The position numbers were made by a program, and so were the translations under genes. Under the pieces are notes generated by a model. That model did not search any database. It worked only from the letters and a program-made list of their open reading frames with translations, and was not told the origin of the DNA. 64,000 bases of DNA from Thiomicrospira cyclica ALM1. GTDB lineage: Bacteria > Pseudomonadota > Gammaproteobacteria > Thiomicrospirales > Thiomicrospiraceae. The stretch's first letter is position 1, and every line of letters begins with the position of its first letter. The stretch spans positions 186,001 to 250,000 of the forward strand of contig NC_015581.1 in NCBI RefSeq assembly GCF_000214825.1, given 5' to 3'. Shown here piece after piece: positions 54,845 to 64,000 of this stretch.

Positions 54845-56107
54845 CTATCCTTGCGTGGGGGTTACGGCTAATGATTTTAAGTGGTCAATTCGAATCTTCG
54901 CCGGTGGGTGGCTGTCATGATAAGCCGAGTAGCTAGGGTCTGGGGTAAGACTGCTGGCATTATCGCGATACAGCTTTAACAAAGCGCTAATCAAGTGATT
55001 AGAGCCCACGTGCTTAGCGGCGAAGGCATCGGCTTCAAATTCATCCTTGCGGCTTTGAACCGCCATTATAGGACCCAGAAAAAAGAACACCAGTGGTACC
55101 GCAGTTACAAAGAGTAATAAAGCGGCTGCCGGGCTTGGCGTGGTGATGCCGAGCCCGGCATAAAATGCTGGCCAGTGCACTAGCCAACCAAGGAGTGCCA
55201 TGCCTGCTAAACTCAGCAGCGCACTCATAATTAATCGTTTTTTAATGTGGCCATGTTTGAAGTGTCCGAGCTCATGCGCCAACACTGCTTCCACCTCATC
55301 AATACTGAGCTTTTCTAACAAGGTATCAAAAAACACAATGCGTTTATTTTTGCCCATGCCGGTAAAGTAGGCGTTGCCATGGCCGGATCGCGATGAACCG
55401 TCCATCACAAAAATGCCATTCGATTCAAACCCTGTGCGTTCTAGCAAAGCTTCAATACGTTGCTTCATCTCGCCGTCTTCTAACGGAGTGAACTTGTTAA
55501 ACAAGGGGGCAATCCATTTTGGGTAAGCCCATAGCAGCACGAGATTAAAGGCCATCCATACTGCCCAGACAGCAACCCACCAGGCCTGGTCAATAAAGCT
55601 GTTCATTAACAACACAATAATCCACAGTAACGGTAAGCCAAGAACGAACATCAGCAACCATTGTTTGACCAAGTCGCTGATAAATTGTGTAGGGCTGGTG
55701 CGATTGAAACCAAATTTAGCTTCAATTTTAAAGGTGCTAATGAGGCTGAATGGCAAATGGAGTAGCGCTAAAAACCAGAATGTAAATAATAAAAAACCGA
55801 CATCTTGCCAAATGGGGGCTAGCTCAAAGCCTTGCCAAATATGGTAGATGTCTTGAAAGCCACCACCTAGGGTCATTATAAGGATTAACGCGGCATCAAA
55901 AAATAAAATAAAACGGGCCAGCTGGAGCTTCTCTCGACTATAGTCGGCGGCCTTTTGGTGGGCAGCAAGATCTACAGTTTCGGCAAACGCTTCTGGAACC
56001 GCCTCTTTATGTAAGGCAATGTGAAGTTGGTTTTTAATGTTGAGGACTAACTCAATAACAAGGTTGGCTGCCCAGCTGATTAAAAACAAAATACTGACTA
56101 AATTCAT
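54845..56107 (-). CDS. Membrane M48 metalloprotease (CAAX prenyl protease 1/Ste24-like)
   Basis: A 420-residue integral-membrane protease. The active site is VLAHELGHFKHGHI (HExxH) with a downstream Glu in FEADAFAAKHV, and about seven membrane segments, as in Ste24-like enzymes. GHGNAYFTGMGKNKRIVFFDTLL is the family strand before the active site. It is distinct from the soluble periplasmic BepA-type M48 at 29-31 kb. It is divergent from orn across 105 bases. Confidence 0.88.
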   Translation of the reverse strand: MNLVSILFLISWAANLVIELVLNIKNQLHIALHKEAVPEAFAETVDLAAHQKAADYSREKLQLARFILFFDAALILIMTLGGGFQDIYHIWQGFELAPIWQDVGFLLFTFWFLALLHLPFSLISTFKIEAKFGFNRTSPTQFISDLVKQWLLMFVLGLPLLWIIVLLMNSFIDQAWWVAVWAVWMAFNLVLLWAYPKWIAPLFNKFTPLEDGEMKQRIEALLERTGFESNGIFVMDGSSRSGHGNAYFTGMGKNKRIVFFDTLLEKLSIDEVEAVLAHELGHFKHGHIKKRLIMSALLSLAGMALLGWLVHWPAFYAGLGITTPSPAAALLLFVTAVPLVFFFLGPIMAVQSRKDEFEADAFAAKHVGSNHLISALLKLYRDNASSLTPDPSYSAYHDSHPPAKIRIDHLKSLAVTPTQG

Positions 56108-56212
56108 GAATAGGCTCCTCGATAGGCGCTATGCCAAGTTAATGTCTTAGCTTTTGTCAAAAACGAATAACAGGTATTATGGTCGATTATTCTATGTCAA
56201 AACGGAAAAGTT

Positions 56213-56758
56213 ATGAAATCTGATACCAATTTAGTGTGGATTGATTTAGAAATGACTGGCTTAGAGCCTGGGTTTCACAAAACCATAGAAATTGCGACGG
56301 TGGTAACAGACGCTAATTTAAACCTATTAGCCGAGGGACCAGTAATGGCAATTGCCACTCCCGAAGCGGAGTTGGCCAAAATGGATGCTTGGTGCCAAAA
56401 AACGCATGGTGCATCCGGATTAACGGCGCGGGTGCAAGCCAGCAAGGTGACACTGGCCGAGGCCGAACAAGCCACCGTTGAGTTTTTGTCGCAGTTTGTG
56501 AGTAAAGGGCAGTCGCCTATGTGCGGTAATAGTATCTGTCAAGACCGCCGATTTTTAGCGGTGGATATGCCTAATTTAGAAGCCTATTTTCATTATCGTA
56601 ATCTTGATGTCAGTAGTATCAAAGAATTAGCTAAACGTTGGTATCCCAGTATCTACAGTGGTTTTAAAAAAAAGAATGCTCACCTGGCATTAGACGATAT
56701 TTATGAATCCATTGCTGAATTGCGTTATTACCGCGAACAATTGTTTCCAAAAGCTTAA
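56213..56758 (+). CDS. orn: Oligoribonuclease
   Basis: A 181-residue DEDDh exoribonuclease that degrades 2-5 nucleotide RNAs and pGp[14 protein letters not shown] (Exo I), [13 protein letters not shown] (Exo II), and [14 protein letters not shown] (Exo III with His) are clear. It lies divergent from the M48 protease-rsgA unit. Nothing is unusual. Confidence 0.97.
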   Translation: MKSDTNLVWIDLEMTGLEPGFHKTIEIATVVTDANLNLLAEGPVMAIATPEAELAKMDAWCQKTHGASGLTARVQASKVTLAEAEQATVEFLSQFVSKGQSPMCGNSICQDRRFLAVDMPNLEAYFHYRNLDVSSIKELAKRWYPSIYSGFKKKNAHLALDDIYESIAELRYYREQLFPKA

Positions 56759-56823
56759 TTTCCGAGTAAAATAGTAGGAAATTATCTTGCATCGTGTCTA
56801 TTGACTTTAAAAGGTAATTTTGT

Positions 56824-56852
56824 TTCGCAAATTGCGTTAATTTCGTTATAAT
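56824..56852 (+). promoter_or_regulatory. Candidate ilvB promoter
   Basis: TTCGCA (56824-56829), 17 bases, TATAAT (56847-56852), 74 bases before the ilvB start. Confidence 0.5.
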
Positions 56853-56881
56853 TAACAACTTTTCAAATTTTATTCGTCGAG

Positions 56882-56901
56882 ATGCTGCTAATACTCAGCA
56901 T
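56882..56901 (+). promoter_or_regulatory. Leader hairpin upstream of ilvB
   Basis: ATGCTG / CAGCAT with an 8-base loop between promoter and start, without a U-run. No leader peptide rich in branched-chain codons was seen, so classic attenuation is not supported. Confidence 0.35.
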
Positions 56902-56925
56902 TTCAGTCAATGGAGGACCATTATT

Positions 56926-58623
56926 GTGGAACTAACTGGTGCCCAAATTCTCGTTCATTTTTTAGAGGATGAGGGGGTAGAGCATATATGGGGTTATCCA
57001 GGCGGCGCGGCATTGCCCATTTACGACGCACTGGATACCGATGCAAAAGAATTGAAACATATTCTCGTGCGTCACGAACAAGCAGCTGTGCACGCAGCTG
57101 ATGGATACGCCCGCTCTACAGGTAAGCCAGGTGTGGTACTGGTGACATCGGGACCTGGGGCAACCAATACTGTTACAGGTATTGCGACAGCCTACATGGA
57201 TTCGATTCCTATGATAGTGTTTACTGGACAAGTGCCAACCAGCTTGATTGGTTTGGATGCGTTTCAGGAAGTAGATACCGTAGGCATTACCCGTCCCATT
57301 GTGAAGCATAATTTCTTAGTTAAGGATGTTAAAGATCTAGCAATTACGCTCAAAAAAGCCTTCTATATTGCTACCACGGGTCGACCAGGCCCGGTTGTTG
57401 TTGACATTCCCAAAGATGTACAAAACGCCACAAGCACCTATGTTTATACACAAGAAGTTGAGCTGCGCTCCTACTTACCTGTAACAAAAGGTCATAGCGG
57501 TCAAATAAAAAAAGCGGTAGAGCTCATGCTCTCTGCCGAGCGACCTATTTTCTATACCGGAGGCGGTGTGGTCTTGGGTGATGCGTCAGAGGAGTTGGTG
57601 TCACTGGTCAAATCTTTGGGTTATCCGATAACCCAAACACTAATGGGGCTTGGAGCCTATCCTGCGCAAGACCAGCAAAACCTTGGCATGCTTGGTATGC
57701 ACGGTACCTATGAGGCAAATTTGGCCATGCATCATTGTGATGTGTTGATTGCTATCGGTTCGCGTTTTGACGATCGTGTCACCGGAAATATCGAGAAGTT
57801 TTGTCCAACCGCCAAAATCATTCATGTCGATATTGATCCAGCGTCAATCTCAAAGAATGTCATGGTGGATGTGCCAATTGTTGGTCCCGTTAAACAGGTA
57901 GTTGCTGAGATGAATCAACATCTTGCTAAGCTTGAAAAAGGCCGTAATAAAGAAGCATTGGACGCTTGGTGGGCGCAAATTGCTGAATGGCGTGAGATGA
58001 ACTGCCTTAAGTTTGATGAGAGCGGTACAAAAATTAAGCCACAAGCTGCGGTAAAAGCTGTATGGGAAGTGACCAAAGGCGATGCGTATGTCACGTCAGA
58101 CGTGGGTCAACATCAAATGTTTGCGGCTCAATATTATACGTTCGAGAAACCACGCCGCTGGATTAACTCTGGTGGTTTGGGCACCATGGGCTTCGGTTTG
58201 CCGGCGGCTATGGGTGTTCAAATGGCGTTGCCTGATGCAACGGTTGTTTGTATAACCGGTGAAGGTTCTATTCAGATGAATATTCAGGAGCTATCAACCT
58301 GTTTGCAATATGGTTTACCGATCAAAATTGTTAGTTTGAATAACGGCTATCTTGGCATGGTTCGTCAGTGGCAAGAGTTCTTTTACGATCGTCGTTACTC
58401 GATGTCGTATATGGATTCTTTGCCAGATTTTGTCAAGCTGACGGAATCTTATGGCCATGTTGGTGTGCGCATCGATGATCCAAAAACAATGCGGCAACAG
58501 CTCGAAGAGGCGTTTGCCTTGAAGGATCGTTTAGTCTTTATTGATATCCTGACTGATCCGCAAGAGAACGTCTATCCTATGATTCCAGCCGGTGCCGGAC
58601 AAAACGAAATGATTTTGGTGTAA
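56926..58623 (+). CDS. ilvB: Acetolactate synthase large subunit
   Basis: A 565-residue thiamine-diphosphate enzyme for valine, leucine and isoleucine synthesis. GYPGGAALPIYDAL, VRHEQAAVHAADGYARSTG with the catalytic Glu, GPGATNTVTGIATAYMDSIP, and the ThDP motif GEGSIQMNIQELSTC-type GEGS...N are present. It begins with GTG after GGAGGA. Five bases separate it from ilvH. Confidence 0.96.
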   Translation: MELTGAQILVHFLEDEGVEHIWGYPGGAALPIYDALDTDAKELKHILVRHEQAAVHAADGYARSTGKPGVVLVTSGPGATNTVTGIATAYMDSIPMIVFTGQVPTSLIGLDAFQEVDTVGITRPIVKHNFLVKDVKDLAITLKKAFYIATTGRPGPVVVDIPKDVQNATSTYVYTQEVELRSYLPVTKGHSGQIKKAVELMLSAERPIFYTGGGVVLGDASEELVSLVKSLGYPITQTLMGLGAYPAQDQQNLGMLGMHGTYEANLAMHHCDVLIAIGSRFDDRVTGNIEKFCPTAKIIHVDIDPASISKNVMVDVPIVGPVKQVVAEMNQHLAKLEKGRNKEALDAWWAQIAEWREMNCLKFDESGTKIKPQAAVKAVWEVTKGDAYVTSDVGQHQMFAAQYYTFEKPRRWINSGGLGTMGFGLPAAMGVQMALPDATVVCITGEGSIQMNIQELSTCLQYGLPIKIVSLNNGYLGMVRQWQEFFYDRRYSMSYMDSLPDFVKLTESYGHVGVRIDDPKTMRQQLEEAFALKDRLVFIDILTDPQENVYPMIPAGAGQNEMILV

Positions 58624-58628
58624 GTCTT

Positions 58629-59120
58629 ATGAAACATATAATTTCGATGCTCATTGAAAATGAGTCAGGAGCACTATCGCGTGTGGCAGGCCTTTTTTCG
58701 GCGCGTGGCTACAACATTCACGCCCTAACCGTTGCGCCAACGGAAGAAGAGTCTTTGTCTCGCTTAACCCTCGTTACTAGTGGCACGGAACAGCAAATTG
58801 AGCAAATTGTCAAACACCTCAATCGTCTGATTGATGTGGTTAAGGTCGTTGATTTAACCGACGGTCCTCACATTGAACGCGAATTGATGCTGATAAAACT
58901 CACTGCGCAAGGTGCCTTCCGTGAGGAATTGGTTCGTCTAACGGACATCTTCCGCGGAACGATTGTGGATGTTACTGCAACTACTTATACCGTCCAATTA
59001 GTCGGTGAAACCCAAAAGTTAGACGCGTTTGTTTCGGCCATCGATCCTGCTTTGATTATGGAAACAGTTCGATCGGGCGCAATGGGTATTATGCGCGGCG
59101 AGAAGTGTCTCCAGCTCTAA
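58629..59120 (+). CDS. ilvH: Acetolactate synthase small (regulatory) subunit
   Basis: A 163-residue ACT-domain protein, the valine-sensing subunit. ISMLIENESGALSRVAGLFSARGYNI and RLTLVTSGTEQQIEQIVKHL are the first ACT domain; the second half carries the ALS-SSC C domain. It follows ilvB directly; ilvC follows after 98 bases. Confidence 0.96.
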   Translation: MKHIISMLIENESGALSRVAGLFSARGYNIHALTVAPTEEESLSRLTLVTSGTEQQIEQIVKHLNRLIDVVKVVDLTDGPHIERELMLIKLTAQGAFREELVRLTDIFRGTIVDVTATTYTVQLVGETQKLDAFVSAIDPALIMETVRSGAMGIMRGEKCLQL

Positions 59121-59146
59121 CCACATCCTAGCAAGCCTGGTCTTAA

Positions 59147-60235
<1,089 letters not shown>

Positions 60236-60259
60236 GTTCTGTTTTTATCCGCTGATAAT

Positions 60260-60285
60260 AAAAAGGCTCCTTATGGAGCCTTTTT
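60260..60285. terminator. Bidirectional terminator between ilvC and gltD
   Basis: AAAAAGGCTCC / GGAGCCTTTTT, 11-bp stem with a TTAT loop. Confidence 0.92.
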
Positions 60286-60288
60286 AAT

Positions 60289-61698
<1,410 letters not shown>

Positions 61699-61711
61699 CT
61701 ATAGAGTCCTT

Positions 61712-64000
61712 TTAAGCCGCATCATTAGCAAACAGTTGCATCAGTGTTTTCATATCGATGGCGCGTGATTTAACGAGCCAGAAGTGGCCAATATATTGAC
61801 TAAAGTTCGATAGTACTTCCTGTCCCCATGGGCTTTGTGTTTTCTGCACATACTCAGTTATTAGCTGTTTTAGGTAATTGCGATGATCTTCGGTCACTTC
61901 GGTATCAATCCGAATCGCTTCAACCATTTCACCATTTAAGCGATCCGGTAACGAGCGATCTAGGTCAAGAATAAAGGCCATACCGCCTGACATACCCGCT
62001 CCAAAGTTGACGCCAACCTCACCCAGGCTAACAATAGTACCACCGGTCATGTATTCGCAACCGTGGTCGCCTAACCCTTCAACAACGGCAATCGCACCAG
62101 AGTTACGTACCGCAAAACGCTCACCACCGGTGCCTTGAGCGAATAAACGTCCGCCTGTTGCGCCGTATAAACAAGTATTGCCGACAATAGGGGTAAATCG
62201 TGGATTAAACGCCGAACCTTTAGGTGGCGTGATGACTATTTCACCACCCGCCATGCCCTTACCGACATAGTCGTTCGCATCGCCTTCCAAGTGCAAATTA
62301 AGACCGTCGACGTTAAATACGCCAAAAGATTGTCCTGCAATGCCGGTTAGTTTTAAGGTAATAGGGCTCGATGCCATGCCATGGTTGCCATAGCGTTCGG
62401 CAATCTCGCCAGCAACACGTGCGCCAATAGAGCGACCGGTATTAACCAATTTAAAGTTGAAGATACCGCCAGATTTAGCCTCAATCGCTGGTAGTACTTG
62501 TTTGACCATATCTTCAGCTATGTCGCCACGATCCCAAGGATTGTTACGCGCTACCTGAACCGTTTGAGGTTTATCTGCTGGGACACCGCCATCACTAATA
62601 ATACTCGACAGATCGAGGTTACGTTGCTTATCGGTTAATGGGTTGTCAATGATTGCGAGCAGGTCAGTGCGTCCAACAAGCTCACCCAGACTGCGTACAC
62701 CTAATTTAGCCAACCATTCACGTGTTTCTTCCGCAACAAATTGGAAGTAGTGCATAACCATCTCTGGTAATCCAATATAGTGCTCTTTGCGCAGACGCTC
62801 ATCCTGGGTTGCTACACCGACGGCACAGGTGTTTAGGTGACAGATACGTAAATACTTACAACCAAGTGCAATCATCGGTGCGGTTCCAAATCCAAAGGAT
62901 TCCGCACCCAAAATGGCCGCTTTCACCACATCAAGTCCTGTTTTTAAACCACCATCGGCTTGCACAATAACTTGACCACGCAAGTCATTAGCACGCAATA
63001 CTTGATGCGTTTCTGCCAAGCCCATTTCAAACGGGTTACCCGCATATTTTACTGAGGTAATTGGGCTGGCACCGGTGCCACCATCATAGCCGGAAATGGT
63101 AATGAGGTCGGCATAGGCCTTAGCAACACCGGCTGCAATGGTACCAACACCTGGCTCTGCTACCAGCTTAACGGATACAAGAGCATTCGGATTAATTTGC
63201 TTTAGGTCATAAATGAGCTGAGCCAAATCTTCAATTGAGTAGATGTCATGATGCGGTGGCGGCGAGATCAGAGTGACGCCTGGAACAGAGTGACGAAGTT
63301 TGGCAATCGTCATATCTACCTTATGACCAGGCAGCTGACCACCTTCACCAGGCTTGGCACCTTGGGCTACTTTGATTTGTAATACTTCGGCATTACGTAA
63401 ATAGTGCGCAGTTACGCCAAAACGCCCTGAAGCGATTTGTTTAATCTTCGACATTTTTTCTGTGCCGTAACGACTTGGATCTTCCGCACCTTCGCCCGAG
63501 TTGGAGCGAGCACCTAAGCGGTTCATAGCGATTGCTAACGACTCATGGGCTTCCGGTGATAAGGCACCTAGTGAAATCCCGGCACTATCAAAACGCTTGT
63601 AAATGCTGGTTAAAGGTTCTACTTCATCAACAGAAATGCCTTTAATATCCTTGCGGAAGGTGATCATGTCACGAATCGTCATCGCTGGACGATTATTGAC
63701 GAGGTCGGCAAAAATATCGTAGTAGCGTTTTTCGCCGGTTTGAACGGCTTTGCGTAAATTGTCGACAACGTCAGGGTTGTAGGCATGATATTCACCACCA
63801 TGCACATATTTTAATAAGCCTCCCTGAGCCATTTGTTTGCGTGGATTAAACGCTTCTTTGGCTAAACGCAGTTGGTCTTGCTCTAGATGTTCGAACTTAG
63901 TTCCTTCGATACGATTAGCGGTACCAGGGAAGCAAAGACTAACAATTTCAGAACTTAACCCCACAGCTTCAAATAATTGCGAACCACGGTAGGAAGGTAG
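61712..64000 (-). CDS. gltB: Glutamate synthase large subunit GltB, C-terminal part
   Basis: The frame is open to the window edge, and the residues before the GTG at 63964 ([13 protein letters not shown]) match GltB, so the gene continues outside. The 763 residues seen contain the FMN-binding synthase domain ([48 protein letters not shown]-type [17 protein letters not shown] with a Cys of the 3Fe-4S) and the GXGXG beta-helix domain ([28 protein letters not shown]). The N-terminal glutaminase is outside the window. It fixes ammonia with GltD. Confidence 0.96.
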   Translation of the reverse strand, partial: LPSYRGSQLFEAVGLSSEIVSLCFPGTANRIEGTKFEHLEQDQLRLAKEAFNPRKQMAQGGLLKYVHGGEYHAYNPDVVDNLRKAVQTGEKRYYDIFADLVNNRPAMTIRDMITFRKDIKGISVDEVEPLTSIYKRFDSAGISLGALSPEAHESLAIAMNRLGARSNSGEGAEDPSRYGTEKMSKIKQIASGRFGVTAHYLRNAEVLQIKVAQGAKPGEGGQLPGHKVDMTIAKLRHSVPGVTLISPPPHHDIYSIEDLAQLIYDLKQINPNALVSVKLVAEPGVGTIAAGVAKAYADLITISGYDGGTGASPITSVKYAGNPFEMGLAETHQVLRANDLRGQVIVQADGGLKTGLDVVKAAILGAESFGFGTAPMIALGCKYLRICHLNTCAVGVATQDERLRKEHYIGLPEMVMHYFQFVAEETREWLAKLGVRSLGELVGRTDLLAIIDNPLTDKQRNLDLSSIISDGGVPADKPQTVQVARNNPWDRGDIAEDMVKQVLPAIEAKSGGIFNFKLVNTGRSIGARVAGEIAERYGNHGMASSPITLKLTGIAGQSFGVFNVDGLNLHLEGDANDYVGKGMAGGEIVITPPKGSAFNPRFTPIVGNTCLYGATGGRLFAQGTGGERFAVRNSGAIAVVEGLGDHGCEYMTGGTIVSLGEVGVNFGAGMSGGMAFILDLDRSLPDRLNGEMVEAIRIDTEVTEDHRNYLKQLITEYVQKTQSPWGQEVLSNFSQYIGHFWLVKSRAIDMKTLMQLFANDAA

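Noticed and set aside
58685-58695. A CAGGCC site in ilvH as one more copy of the dispersed motif
   Set aside because: It reads CAGGCCTT and so does not fit the CAGGCCTG core; likewise AGGCCT sites at 11851, 15501 and 63115 lack the flanks.

Overview
The window reads as a stretch of core chromosome from a sulfur-oxidising gammaproteobacterium. The gene neighbourhoods are gammaproteobacterial: murC-ddl-ftsQ-ftsA-lpxC-dciA-secA, holD-rimI, iscR-ndk-rlmN-rodZ-hisS-yfgM-bamB-der, bepA next to tusA, and ilvBHC. A soxXYZA thiosulfate-oxidation operon and several small periplasmic c-type cytochromes point to a chemolithotroph. The best guess is the Thiomicrospira/Hydrogenovibrio/Thiomicrorhabdus group, inferred from gene content only. 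No phage, insertion sequence, CRISPR array, tRNA or rRNA was seen. Coding density is very high and no gene-free stretch exceeds about 220 bases.

Layout: 0-3.7 kb holds the end of an MFS transporter, a divergent zinc uptake locus (znuCB and znuA) and a degenerate COG0523/CobW-like P-loop protein. 3.7-8.6 kb is the SUF iron-sulfur operon (sufBCDS). 8.7-17.2 kb is a reduced division and cell-wall cluster (murC, ddl, ftsQ, ftsA, lpxC, dciA, secA) in which ftsZ is missing from its usual place between ftsA and lpxC. 17.2-26.9 kb carries argJ, a MutT-ThiE fusion, coaE with a mini-parvulin, an N-acetylglutaminylglutamine amidotransferase, grxD, rnt, argA, ilvD and a TerB-like gene. 27-29.4 kb is soxXYZA on the minus strand, with a terminator-like hairpin and a second possible promoter before soxA. 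29.4-38.4 kb has bepA, tusA, galU, pgi, a UDP-glucose-dehydrogenase-like gene lacking its catalytic Cys, pssA, leuA, holD and rimI. 38.4-48.4 kb is the suhB-trmJ-cysE-iscR-iscA-ndk-rlmN-rodZ-hisS-yfgM-bamB-der block, without iscS, iscU, hscBA or fdx. 48.4-53.5 kb has a giant FAD/Fe-S oxidoreductase, two cytochromes c and an overlooked small membrane protein. 53.5-64 kb carries rsgA, a pterin dehydratase, an M48 protease, orn, ilvBHC and gltDB (gltB runs off the end).

How it fits together: SUF seems to do the Fe-S assembly work of the missing Isc proteins. IscR keeps its cluster ligands, and candidate IscR type-1 boxes overlap the promoters of both iscR and sufB, which suggests a rewired IscR-SUF circuit. 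The amino-acid genes (ilvD, ilvBHC, leuA, argJ, argA, gltBD, cysE) indicate a self-sufficient biosynthetic lifestyle.

The most unusual large-scale signal is an 8-bp palindrome, CAGGCCTG, usually in the wider context GCAGGCCTGGT. It occurs at least 18 times in 64 kb where about one is expected, on both strands and in more than one reading frame. This is the kind of signature left by DNA-uptake sequences or highly iterated palindromes. I found no self-contained novel defence or mobile system; the candidates for new biology are this motif, the IscR-SUF wiring, the catalytically altered UGDH and CobW relatives, and the ftsZ-less division cluster.
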